A stretch of 18,987 nucleotides of DNA from Thermoplasmatales archaeon (GCA_023128855.1 JAGMDE010000030.1:1-18987), one strand, 5' to 3'; positions 6,729 to 13,917 are shown, counted from the stretch's first letter. Notes: generated by a model not told the origin, from the sequence alone. Numbers and translations are program-made.

Positions 6729-7544
6729 TTATCCCCCTCCATATTTGTACGAAGAATAATCTGAATATTGCTTTTCTAACTCTAGCTTCTTTTCATATTC
6801 ACTAAAATTAATTTTTACTACAGTAATTGAAATTATTATAGTGGCAAAAGAGATAAGCATTAAAGCAATAGGTGCAAAACAAACCGCTACAATATTATCA
6901 GCACTTGCTGCTTCTATAAATGATCTATTGTAATAAAGCATGAATAAAAATCCTAGAAATTTAATCAATAGTGTCGCTAAAAATATTCCAACTACTGCAG
7001 CAGCCGCTGCAAATGAAGAGTGAATAATAGATGTTAGTCCGCCAGAGAAGTCACGTATTTTTCTAATTATTTCAGTTATTGTGAATATTATGCCTATTAA
7101 CGCCAGGATGTAAAATCCAGACGTTGCCGTTTTCGGAATAGTTGAAAAATCATTTTTAGTTAGCCCCATGAAGTTTTTACTATTGTTGCTACAATTTGTA
7201 CATGGTGATTCAAAAATGTTGTCAATCTCAGGGTAATAATCACCATTTTTAAAATCTCTATCATATAACTCTTGTATTGTTCCATAATCTGTATCATATT
7301 TTAAGTACAACCATGGTGCATAATTAATAGCTACCAGTGAAATTATTGCGATTATAATTAATACAATACCTAATTTTAGGAAAGGTTTTTTTATAGCTTT
7401 TTTTACTCCCTGAGGTCGAAGACCTTTAGATATCTCAGCTTTTTTAAATGTTTCATCTAAAATATCTTCTTTTATAGCCTTTCTGTTCCTCCTTACATCT
7501 GTAAAAAATTCTTCATCTGTAGCTTCGTCTTCTATATGCGCCAT
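6729..7544 (-). CDS. Four-helix membrane protein, unknown function
   Basis: A 271-residue protein, not recognised. The N-terminal 50 residues are charged and cytoplasmic. Predicted helices lie at about 56-74, 142-161, 176-204 and 217-243. After the first helix comes YAPWLYLKYD and an outer loop with a C115-x2-C118 pair (SPCTNCSNN). The layout (helix, PW, outer loop, three helices) mirrors the downstream zinc-ribbon partner, so the two may be distant paralogues. The start has a GGAGAGGT ribosome site and is the first gene of a two-gene operon transcribed from the 7545-7735 intergenic region. The C-terminus ends in a Tyr/Gly-rich tail. Confidence 0.65.
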   Translation of the reverse strand: MAHIEDEATDEEFFTDVRRNRKAIKEDILDETFKKAEISKGLRPQGVKKAIKKPFLKLGIVLIIIAIISLVAINYAPWLYLKYDTDYGTIQELYDRDFKNGDYYPEIDNIFESPCTNCSNNSKNFMGLTKNDFSTIPKTATSGFYILALIGIIFTITEIIRKIRDFSGGLTSIIHSSFAAAAAVVGIFLATLLIKFLGFLFMLYYNRSFIEAASADNIVAVCFAPIALMLISFATIIISITVVKINFSEYEKKLELEKQYSDYSSYKYGGG

Positions 7545-7735
7545 GACCTCTCCTGCACCTTACGTTAAATTAGTATCCGACACTTAAATCTTTTGAAGGT
7601 TTTAAATGATATCATATGCATATGCATCTATATTATATGTGCATATTTATGTGCGAATCAGTTTTTTATATAAACCTTGCATTACTTTTCAATGGGATCA
7701 CTCAACTAAGAAATAATTAGTTCCAGGAGGAAAGC
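7545..7735. promoter_or_regulatory. Divergent promoter region with clustered TATGCA/TATGTGC motifs
   Basis: The region separates the minus-strand membrane operon from the plus-strand small membrane protein. The plus promoter has TATA TTTTTTATATAAA at 7662-7673 and a GGAGG site at 7726-7730. The minus promoter has a TATA-like ATTTAAAA near 7600-7607. Between them lies a perfect 12-bp palindrome, ATGCATATGCAT at 7616-7627, and two TATGTGC direct repeats (7636-7642 and 7648-7654) exactly 12 bp apart. This looks like an operator cluster able to control both directions. Confidence 0.45.
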
Positions 7736-8089
7736 ATGCCACGAAAAAAAAACGGTCAGAATAATCTATCAAAATTCATGGAAAAAAAATTACCTTTTGA
7801 AGACTTGCCATTAAAAACTATGAAGGTCACAATACATGCCTTGAGATGGGTTTTTCTATTGATATTCTTCTTTATCACCATTGGGATATTTGCTTTGTTT
7901 TTGACTGGTGGGAAAGATTATATTCAGATGATATTAGGATACAGCCTTGCAGGTTTCTTTACCTTTTTCATGGGTTATTTTGGTTGGATTCTTGCTCAAG
8001 GTATGATCGAAATGATAACTGGAAAAAAAGAAAGAGCAGATCATGGCTTTGCTTATTATTTTAGAAAGAATAGAAAGTATAAATTTTAG
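7736..8089 (+). CDS. Small membrane protein, two helices
   Basis: A 117-residue basic protein, not recognised. The N-terminal 30 residues are positively charged, then two hydrophobic helices lie at about 35-57 and 67-92, and a basic C-terminal tail (KKERADHGFAYYFRKNRKYKF) follows. By the positive-inside rule both ends should be cytoplasmic. A strong GGAGG site 5 nt before the ATG and an upstream TATA box support the start. It is divergent from the zinc-ribbon membrane operon and separated by 33 nt from the TatD-like gene, with which it may be co-transcribed. Confidence 0.65.
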   Translation: MPRKKNGQNNLSKFMEKKLPFEDLPLKTMKVTIHALRWVFLLIFFFITIGIFALFLTGGKDYIQMILGYSLAGFFTFFMGYFGWILAQGMIEMITGKKERADHGFAYYFRKNRKYKF

Positions 8090-8140
8090 TTAGTAATACA
8101 ATCATCTAATATCAAAGTAATTTTGCGAGGTGATAGATTA

Positions 8141-8974
8141 TTGATAGTATTTGATAATCATCTTCATCTAAGAAGAGATGGACGTTTTATCGATGCAATT
8201 AAAGAATTTAAAAAAGCGGGTGGAACTCATTTTGTTTTATGTCAGCTTCCAATGACAAATTTAGTTATAAGAGATAAAAGCTATGAATCTTGCTATAAGG
8301 AAACCTTGGCAATGGCTGATGAAATCCGATCAAACATTAACATTGGTGTCTTTGTCACTGTTGGTCCGTATCCAGTTGATTATCTAAGATTACTTGAAAA
8401 ATTTGATAGAGACTCTGCAATTAATATTATGAAGAAAGGAATAGACGAAGCTGCTAATCTTTGTGAAGAAAAAAAATGCATTGGAATTGGTGAAATAGGG
8501 AGACCTCATTTTCCGGTTGATCAGCAAATCATTGAAGATTCGAATGAAATTATGTTATATGGGATGGAAGTAGCCAAAGATGTTGATGTCCCAGTAGTTT
8601 TACATACCGAGAGTACAACACCCGAACAGTGTAAAGAGCTTGTAGAAATGGGACAAAAAGTAGGATTACCTGCAAATAAGATTGTTAAACATTACGCACC
8701 ACCTTTGGTTCTTAAAGATGAAAATTATGGATTAATGCCTTCTGTTTTAGCAAGTGAAAAAAATATTGCTAAAGCAATTGAGAAGAGTACACGTTTTATG
8801 ATGGAGACTGATTATATCGATGATCCTCGTAGACCTGGTGCAGTTTTAGGACCAAAAACGGTTCCTAAAAGAACATTAAATCTTTTACAGAAAGGTAACT
8901 TAACTGAAAAACAGGCTTATGAAATCCATAAGATAAATCCAGAAAAAACTTATGGAATTAGTTTGGAACCATAG
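8141..8974 (+). CDS. TatD-related metal-dependent hydrolase (TIM barrel)
   Basis: A protein of 277 residues in the amidohydrolase/TatD superfamily, most like the archaeal COG1099 group. Metal ligands are visible in order: H7 and H9 (DNHLHL), E118 (GIGEIGRPHF), H155 (VVLHTES), H184 (KHYAP) and D224 (METDYIDD). These proteins are two-metal hydrolases; the substrate of this subgroup is not settled, and nuclease activity is known only for classical TatD. I chose TTG 8141 as start because GAGGTGAT ends 6 nt ahead of it and translation then begins MIVFDNHLHL, as expected for the first barrel strand. An in-frame TTG at 8123 would add six residues overlapping that ribosome site. Confidence 0.85.
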   Translation: MIVFDNHLHLRRDGRFIDAIKEFKKAGGTHFVLCQLPMTNLVIRDKSYESCYKETLAMADEIRSNINIGVFVTVGPYPVDYLRLLEKFDRDSAINIMKKGIDEAANLCEEKKCIGIGEIGRPHFPVDQQIIEDSNEIMLYGMEVAKDVDVPVVLHTESTTPEQCKELVEMGQKVGLPANKIVKHYAPPLVLKDENYGLMPSVLASEKNIAKAIEKSTRFMMETDYIDDPRRPGAVLGPKTVPKRTLNLLQKGNLTEKQAYEIHKINPEKTYGISLEP

Positions 8975-8975
8975 G

Positions 8976-9013
8976 ATTTTATATACACATTATATTTTGG
9001 GTTGAGGAGTGAC
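8976..9013 (+). promoter_or_regulatory. Promoter and ribosome site of the OB-fold gene
   Basis: TTTTATATAC at about 8977-8986 is a TATA box, and GAGGAGTG at about 9004-9011 is a ribosome site just before ATG 9014. The site decides the start: the upstream in-frame TTG at 9002 overlaps it. Confidence 0.45.
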
Positions 9014-9421
9014 ATGGCCAAAAAGGGAAGAAAATTAGAAACAAGAACCGTTTTAATAGTGTTTTTCATAATTCTTATTATTGCTGCAGGTTATATTGTA
9101 GTTACTAATATGCCAGCTGAAGAAGAATTTCTTACTCCGGAAGAAATACTTACTAACAAAGATACATATCTTAATGGACAAACAATAACCGTGAAAGGTT
9201 ACTATATTTTTGAGGGCGGTTATCCAGCTGTTGTTTCTGTTTTAACAACTGCTACTGGAAGAGCCAGTTTAACACTAAATTTTGATAATCTTGTGGGTAA
9301 TGAAACAGATATTCTAAGAACAGAAGCGAAGTTTAAATTTACAGGTGTTTTAACTTTAGATGAAAATGATCCAACAGGTCTTGGTGTTGTTTTCGTAGTT
9401 GAAAAGATCGAAGTAGTTTAA
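9014..9421 (+). CDS. Membrane-anchored OB-fold-like protein
   Basis: A 135-residue protein with a short basic N-terminus (MAKKGRKLETR), one hydrophobic helix at about 12-33, and an external domain of about 100 residues. The domain begins LTPEEILTNKDTYLNGQTITVKGYYI and continues through alternating strands to a final VVFVVEKIEVV. This spacing resembles small extracytoplasmic OB-folds such as CcmE-like or tRNA_anti-like domains, although the CcmE haem-binding His motif is not seen. The exact function is unknown. It follows the TatD-like gene but has its own TATA box, and is convergent with the PAC2-family gene, 23 nt away. Confidence 0.6.
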   Translation: MAKKGRKLETRTVLIVFFIILIIAAGYIVVTNMPAEEEFLTPEEILTNKDTYLNGQTITVKGYYIFEGGYPAVVSVLTTATGRASLTLNFDNLVGNETDILRTEAKFKFTGVLTLDENDPTGLGVVFVVEKIEVV

Positions 9422-9444
9422 ACTATCCAAAGATAAAATTTCTT

Positions 9445-10209
9445 TTACCCTATATACTTTAACTCTTCTGGTTTTTCTTTAGAAAGACTTTCCATTTCTT
9501 TCAACTGGTGTGCAATATGTTCTATTTCCTTTGCCTTTTTTTCAAGAGCTGATAGATTGATATCAACATTAGTAATCTTCATCAAAATCTTTAGAACAGC
9601 CTTTGCACTTTTTGGGTCAACCAAATAACCTGGTGTTTCTCCCATAAAACAGGTTCCCTGTATTCCTCTCAATTTACCAAGACCAAGTAGTAAACCACTA
9701 GCTCCAACTATACCGCCACCTGGTTCATTTTTCTTAAAAATTGCACCATATTTCTTCATTGTTTTTACTAGATTTTTGTCTGTTGTCGCACATAGTACCT
9801 TTGGATCCCGGATTTCATGCCCTAGTCCATATCCTCCAAGTGTAAACATTTCCTTTACTCCGAACTCCTCAATAATGTCTAATATTTTTTCAACAAGTTC
9901 ATATTGACCTTGAGAGGATAAACCTTGATAATCACCGGTTAATAAAATTAGGTCTCTTTGTTTCTTATTTTTTGCTTTCCAATAATAAAACTCGTTGTTT
10001 ACAAGCTCGATTGTTCCATCTGTATTTATAAAAACTTGCGGTGGAAAATCTTTACTATATAATTCTGCAAATTTAGTAGCTTTTGTACTATCGATTAAAT
10101 GTTCAACTGCTAGTTTTCCAACATTTCCTATCCCTGGAAGTCCTTCTATTAAAATAGGATTTTTTAATTTTGGTTTTTTTGTAACATATCTTACAGTAAC
10201 ATATTCCAT
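9445..10209 (-). CDS. PAC2 family protein (proteasome assembly chaperone-like)
   Basis: About 254 residues of the archaeal PAC2/COG2047 family. Signatures are NPILIEGLPGIGNVGKLAVEHLI near the N-terminus, FTLGGYGLGHE in the middle, and GGGIVGASGLLLG followed by GETPGYLVDPKSAKAVLKIL, then a C-terminal coiled segment (about 215-250). The family is named for eukaryotic proteasome assembly chaperones; archaeal members are thought to be assembly or quality-control factors. I prefer ATG 10209 because GGTGAG, formed by the last codons of nop10, lies directly ahead of it; ATG 10221 would add four residues and overlap nop10 by 11 nt without a ribosome site. It is the last gene of the translation operon. 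Confidence 0.88.
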   Translation of the reverse strand: MEYVTVRYVTKKPKLKNPILIEGLPGIGNVGKLAVEHLIDSTKATKFAELYSKDFPPQVFINTDGTIELVNNEFYYWKAKNKKQRDLILLTGDYQGLSSQGQYELVEKILDIIEEFGVKEMFTLGGYGLGHEIRDPKVLCATTDKNLVKTMKKYGAIFKKNEPGGGIVGASGLLLGLGKLRGIQGTCFMGETPGYLVDPKSAKAVLKILMKITNVDINLSALEKKAKEIEHIAHQLKEMESLSKEKPEELKYIG

Positions 10210-10210
10210 T

Positions 10211-10375
10211 TTACTCACCATTCTGTAATTTTTTTAATTTTCTTCTATATTTGCCATAATGATCTTGAGGTGAAAATCTTGGCGGATTTTTTGATACAGT
10301 TTTTTCTTTGCATTTACTGCATGTCTTATCTAACGTATATACTTTACAATTTTTACAATAAAGTAAACTTGGCAT
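10211..10375 (-). CDS. nop10: H/ACA ribonucleoprotein Nop10
   Basis: A 54-residue protein with a four-cysteine zinc ribbon, C7-x2-C10 and C19-x2-C22 (CKNCKVYTLDKTCSKCKEKT), followed by NPPRFSPQDHYGKYRRKLK, the conserved Nop10 tail that contacts Cbf5. Nop10 is a core subunit of archaeal H/ACA particles that guide pseudouridylation of rRNA. GAGGAA at the end of the aIF2-alpha gene is its ribosome site, and its ATG directly abuts that stop codon. It lies between aIF2-alpha and the PAC2 gene, the classical archaeal order. Reading the frame directly gives an unbroken 55-codon gene. Confidence 0.95.
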   Translation of the reverse strand: MPSLLYCKNCKVYTLDKTCSKCKEKTVSKNPPRFSPQDHYGKYRRKLKKLQNGE

Positions 10376-11164
10376 TTATTCCTCTGACTTTCGATGAAAT
10401 TCACAATCTCCGTTGTATTTTTTTATGTTTTCCTTGATTGTATTTACCGCCTTTTTCATTTCTTCTTCAGCAATTTTATAATCAGGAGCTTTAACTGTAA
10501 TTATGTAATGTGGTGCTCCTATATACTTCACTTGAATTTCAACATCTTCAAATTCACTTTTTTCAGCTTTCGACAGTACATCACGGATATAATTTATTCC
10601 ATCTGGAAGCCAAGATGTAACACTTAGATAGCCTGTTATATCTACAAATGGAATTGATATACTTGTCTTTGCTATCTCTTCAAAAGTTTTTAACCATTCT
10701 CCTTTAAAACCGTCATTATTCAATGTCTCAATATCATATGCAGCTTCTTCAAAGGCTCCATATAATGTTCCATATTTTTTTATTAGATCTTTGGCAAAGT
10801 CATTGTAACATTGTTCAATTGTTTTCCCAATTTGTTTAGCAACCATCTCTAGAAGTTTTTCTGCTTTCTGAGAGTTTTTCCATTCCTGTATTTTATCTCT
10901 TCTTTGATGTTCATTAACTCGTTTTAATGAGAGATCAATGTGATCTTTAGTCTCATCTACATGCATTACTTTACAGACGATTTTTTGTTTCTCTTTGATG
11001 TGATTACGTATACGTTTTACCCATCCAGTTGCGATTTCAGCTATGTGAATAAAACCTTCTTTTTTTGGAAATTCATCCAATGTTACAAATGCTCCAAAAT
11101 TCTGAACTTTTGCAACAGTACCGACAACAAGCTCTCCTTCTGATGGGTACTCTTTCTTGATCAT
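10376..11164 (-). CDS. eif2a: Translation initiation factor aIF2 subunit alpha
   Basis: A 262-residue protein close to the usual family length. The N-terminal S1 RNA-binding domain is clear (ELVVGTVAKVQNFGAFVTLDEFPKKEGFIHIAEI, about 10-50, through the DLSLKRV strand near 85). It is followed by the helical domain (about 90-175) and the C-terminal alpha/beta domain (about 180-255, FEDVEIQVKYIGAPHYIITVKAPDYKIAEEEM). It forms aIF2 with the beta and gamma subunits and helps deliver initiator Met-tRNA to the ribosome. The Ser-51 phosphorylation site of eukaryotes is not evident. It is third in the L44e-S27e-aIF2alpha-Nop10-PAC2 operon. Confidence 0.96.
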   Translation of the reverse strand: MIKKEYPSEGELVVGTVAKVQNFGAFVTLDEFPKKEGFIHIAEIATGWVKRIRNHIKEKQKIVCKVMHVDETKDHIDLSLKRVNEHQRRDKIQEWKNSQKAEKLLEMVAKQIGKTIEQCYNDFAKDLIKKYGTLYGAFEEAAYDIETLNNDGFKGEWLKTFEEIAKTSISIPFVDITGYLSVTSWLPDGINYIRDVLSKAEKSEFEDVEIQVKYIGAPHYIITVKAPDYKIAEEEMKKAVNTIKENIKKYNGDCEFHRKSEE

Positions 11165-11180
11165 ATTTTTAGACCTTTAT

Positions 11181-11357
11181 CTATTCAATAACCTCTAAAA
11201 TCTCGCCCTTTATAATAGCTTTTCCACCATCTGGTATTGCTAACTTACTGCCACATATGTGACAGGATACTACAGTGCTAGATTTATTGAATAAAACTTG
11301 TTCATTTTCGCAATCCTTGCATCTTACTTTAATGAACTTGCTCTCAGGTTCTTTCAT
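11181..11357 (-). CDS. rps27e: Ribosomal protein eS27 (S27e)
   Basis: A 58-residue small-subunit protein with the zinc finger C13-x2-C16 and C32-x2-C35 (VRCKDCENEQVLF, SCHICG), then the conserved GSKLAIPDGGKAIIKGEILEVIE C-terminus. The ribosome site GGTGAG is formed by the end of the L44e gene, whose stop lies 3 nt upstream. The reading frame starting at ATG 11357 is unbroken. Confidence 0.96.
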   Translation of the reverse strand: MKEPESKFIKVRCKDCENEQVLFNKSSTVVSCHICGSKLAIPDGGKAIIKGEILEVIE

Positions 11358-11360
11358 AGC

Positions 11361-11639
11361 TTACTCACCTATATCAACTTTTTTTGCTCTTATACTTGGT
11401 GGTTGATGACTTTTTTTACATACAGTACATGTATATTTTAGTGGTGCACGTCTGCTTGTCTTTTCTCGCCCTTCTGGTTTAGGCCTTGGGAATCCTCTAT
11501 ATCCTCTCATAACTCGACGAAATCTACGCTGACCTTGTTTAAGCTCACTTGCTTTCTTCTTTTTTATCTTTTCTACATTATGTGATGTGTGCTTTTTACA
11601 GGTAGGACAATATCTTTTGACTATTCGAGGTTTTTTCAT
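11361..11639 (-). CDS. rpl44e: Ribosomal protein eL42 (L44e)
   Basis: A 92-residue, strongly basic large-subunit protein with the zinc ligands C11-x2-C14 (RYCPTCKKHT) and C71-x2-C74 (YTCTVCKKSH). The conserved KQGQRRFRRVMRGYRGFPRPKPEGREKTSRRAPLKY core is recognisable. It binds near the ribosomal E site. It is the first gene of the translation operon; the start has only a weak ribosome site and a TATA box about 50 nt upstream. Confidence 0.96.
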   Translation of the reverse strand: MKKPRIVKRYCPTCKKHTSHNVEKIKKKKASELKQGQRRFRRVMRGYRGFPRPKPEGREKTSRRAPLKYTCTVCKKSHQPPSIRAKKVDIGE

Positions 11640-11906
11640 TTTATATTCCGTTAACTTTGTTTTAGAGTGAAATGGTAATAAGGAGGTAATATAAAAATGT
11701 GAGCTACTGTTCAGTGCCTCCGAAAGTAATCTCTAATTGTGTAAAATTAGGCATAAAAACAGGTCTTATACGTATTTCCATCCACTGTTTTAATCTGTAA
11801 AAAGCAAAAATAACGTTTAAAACGTACTAAAAAATCAAAAACCTTAGGATACAAATCTACTCAAAATTAACTAAAAAACTGTATAACACACAGGATACTG
11901 CACCCG
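11640..11906. promoter_or_regulatory. L44e promoter and flank of the transposase gene
   Basis: On the minus strand TTTTTATATTA at 11698-11688 is the probable TATA box of the translation operon, giving a leader of about 25-30 nt. The rest (about 11700-11906) should contain one end of the transposon, but no terminal inverted repeat could be matched with the far side of the transposase gene. No convincing gene was found here. Confidence 0.4.
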
Positions 11907-13478
11907 TTATCCTTCTTCAAGGTCAACAGTGTACAATATGGTTCCAAAAAGCTTCGAAGTAACAAGATGATCATCTCCTACCTGACCAAAAAGGGCAAGC
12001 CAAATCAATATATCCGCTAAAATCCATAGGTTATATAGTAGGACTGAGAACATGAAATAAAACAATCGTATCAGATAATCTTTTGAGGTCGTCTTGGGTA
12101 GATATGAATGTTTCTTGACCCTGTAACTAGTTTCTACTCTCCATCTTCGTCCATATAGTAAGAAGAGTCTTTCTCCTAGTTTTACATCATTCTCATCATA
12201 TTCTTCATTGGTGGCAAATGCTCGTTTCACCTTCTTTCCGTTCTCCAGTTCTTCTACTATTACCAGGTTGAATGTGATATCTTTCATTTCAAAATCCGTG
12301 ATTACACTTGGTGCAGGTGCTATCTCCATAATGTTTTTTACCGTTGGAATCCTTGTGGCCGGCATCAGATACTTTAGATGAAACCTGTGAAATACCTTTA
12401 TCGCTTTTGAGTCAAAGAAACCTCGATCAACAAATACTCGCCTTATCTTAACTCGTTGCAAGGCGTAGTTTAACAGTTGACTTAGAATCTGTTCTTTAGT
12501 GTCAAATGGTCCTACAGGCAACGCCAACAATGTAAACCGTTTACCCGATTCAACAATATTTATCGTAGCAAACTTATAGCATTTTGAGGTTCCACGATCT
12601 GGTTCTTTACCAACAACCATAGGTGTGCTTCTATCTCCATAAAAATACCACTCTGTGAAATCGATAGCGACATCCACACTTCTCTTGATATCAAAAGTAT
12701 TAGCTTTTCGTGCCATCTCCCAAACAATTTCAAACAAAGTAATGTACATTTTATGAAGTTGTTTAAAATTCTGGTAGTTTTTCAAATGATAAAGGAGCGT
12801 GTCTGCATCAGGGCAACCCGTTGTTCTTAACTCACGATATGTTTTGTTTCCATTCTCTGCAAAATCTCTAGTTTGTCCCATGTGTATCATGAGATCAATG
12901 AATTGACTCTTGGTATAGACTGTATTATAATTAAGATTAAGATCCATGAATGGCGAGAATCGTTTCTTAAATAGATGGCATATCTCTTTTGTCTTCTTGT
13001 TTTTCTGCAGATATTGATTTCTTTCTTTAGTTTCCTTCTTTGGAATCTCAGGTTCCAAAATCTTGAGATCTAGAAGAATCCCAAATTTTTCAGATATCTC
13101 CTCGATCTTTCTTGATACAAATTCTAGTAATTCTTTTGCTTCATTATCTAAAATATGATGAAGAAAAAAACCAATGGTTCGCCTATCGGGTATTTCATCC
13201 AAGCCTAATTGTAATGCTTCTTCCGGATGATTTTTTAGATATTGTTTAACTTGATTTTGAAATCTGATGTCTTTGAGTTGTTTAAAGAGTAATAGTTTGA
13301 ATAGTGATTCATAGGAGAACTTAATTTTCCTGTAGTCTTTGTTTTTAATTTCTGTCAGATATAGTTTGTTTAGAAAACCAGCTATACAAATATTCTTTTC
13401 TTTTTTGAATTGTTCGAATGTGTTATATATCTCCTTTTCAATAGTAGTTTTGGAGATGTTTCGTTCGCTTCGGGGCAT
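11907..13478 (-). CDS. IS4-superfamily DDE transposase
   Basis: A full-length 523-residue transposase with no frameshift. The DDE catalytic residues fit D273 (VAIDFTEW), D351 (VFVDRGFFD) and E449. E449 sits in Y442-x2-R445-x3-E449-x6-K456, the YREK signature of the IS4 superfamily. The N-terminal 150 residues are helical and basic and probably bind the transposon ends; the C-terminus has a hydrophobic helix region (about 473-497). Length and motif fit the IS1634 or ISH3-like branches, which I cannot separate by eye. The ribosome site AGGAGA lies 8 nt ahead of ATG 13478 and is part of a hairpin. The gene lies directly upstream of the translation operon on the same strand. Confidence 0.85.
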   Translation of the reverse strand: MPRSERNISKTTIEKEIYNTFEQFKKEKNICIAGFLNKLYLTEIKNKDYRKIKFSYESLFKLLLFKQLKDIRFQNQVKQYLKNHPEEALQLGLDEIPDRRTIGFFLHHILDNEAKELLEFVSRKIEEISEKFGILLDLKILEPEIPKKETKERNQYLQKNKKTKEICHLFKKRFSPFMDLNLNYNTVYTKSQFIDLMIHMGQTRDFAENGNKTYRELRTTGCPDADTLLYHLKNYQNFKQLHKMYITLFEIVWEMARKANTFDIKRSVDVAIDFTEWYFYGDRSTPMVVGKEPDRGTSKCYKFATINIVESGKRFTLLALPVGPFDTKEQILSQLLNYALQRVKIRRVFVDRGFFDSKAIKVFHRFHLKYLMPATRIPTVKNIMEIAPAPSVITDFEMKDITFNLVIVEELENGKKVKRAFATNEEYDENDVKLGERLFLLYGRRWRVETSYRVKKHSYLPKTTSKDYLIRLFYFMFSVLLYNLWILADILIWLALFGQVGDDHLVTSKLFGTILYTVDLEEG

Positions 13479-13486
13479 TCGTTATA

Positions 13487-13501
13487 TCTCCTGGCAGGAG
13501 A
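13487..13501 (-). promoter_or_regulatory. Hairpin covering the transposase ribosome site
   Basis: In the transposase mRNA TCTCCT and AGGAGA flank a 3-nt loop, making a perfect 6-bp stem. The AGGAGA arm is the ribosome binding site, 8 nt from the ATG. Folding would hide it from the ribosome, a common way for IS elements to limit transposase made from read-through transcripts. Confidence 0.5.
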
Positions 13502-13522
13502 GGTGTTGTGACTTCTCTTGCC

Positions 13523-13613
13523 TATACACTTACTTTATTTTTTTACATTTAGTGTATATTTTTTCAATAAACTATATATAACAACTAAGTTATATACTTT
13601 ACTATTGTAAAGT
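13523..13613. promoter_or_regulatory. Three stacked inverted repeats upstream of the HxlR-type regulator
   Basis: TATACACT (13523-13530) is inverted as AGTGTATA (13551-13558), 20 bp apart. TATATAAC (13575-13582) is inverted as GTTATATA (13589-13596), 6 bp apart, and contains the probable TATA box at about 13573-13580. ACTTTAC (13596-13602) is inverted as GTAAAGT (13607-13613), 4 bp apart, near the expected transcription start. The first pair also lies in the transposase promoter. The arrangement suits autoregulation by a dimeric winged-helix protein. Confidence 0.45.
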
Positions 13614-13641
13614 TAGTATCATATATTAAAGGTAATTGTGC

Positions 13642-13917
13642 ATGGTAGATGTAGATTCGATTGGCAAGAAATGGAGTGGCAAGATCTTATTTGCTTTAAA
13701 GGACGGTACAAAAAGATTTAATCAATTATTGAAATTAAGTAGTAATTTGAATAAAAAAATAAGTAGTAGAACTCTTGCTAATCGATTAAAAGAATTGGAA
13801 GAACAAGAGCTGGTTTCTCGAGATATAGTTTCTGGGAGACCTCCAACAAGCACTTATAAACTGACCAATAAGGGTAAAAAAGCAATAGAGTTGATCTCAA
13901 AATTAAGAGACCTATAA
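13642..13917 (+). CDS. HxlR-type winged-helix transcriptional regulator
   Basis: A 91-residue DNA-binding protein. IGKKWSGKILFALKDGTKRFNQLLKL followed by ISSRTLANRLKELEEQELVSRDIVSGRPPTSTYKLTNKGKKAIELISKL gives the HxlR/MarR pattern: W helix, RFNQLL, recognition helix with RTLANRLKELE, then a beta wing with the proline turn. HxlR proteins bind palindromes as dimers, and many respond to oxidants through an N-terminal cysteine. With ATG 13642 that cysteine is absent; the codon just before is TGC and an in-frame TTG sits at 13636. The ribosome site AAAGGT (13628-13633) fits ATG 13642 better. It lies between the transposase and the glycosyltransferase gene. Confidence 0.82.
   Translation: MVDVDSIGKKWSGKILFALKDGTKRFNQLLKLSSNLNKKISSRTLANRLKELEEQELVSRDIVSGRPPTSTYKLTNKGKKAIELISKLRDL

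Noticed and set aside
11680..11800. Strong AAGGAGGT site followed by ATG on the plus strand
   Set aside because: The ATG is followed at once by TGA, and the nearby GTG frame has 33 unremarkable codons. The same bases are the minus-strand TATA region of the L44e operon, so the match is probably chance.
11640..13640. Terminal inverted repeats of the transposon
   Set aside because: Only short matches (TGTATA, TGTAAAAA) were found between the two flanks. None is long enough to call an end, so no mobile-element boundaries are given.
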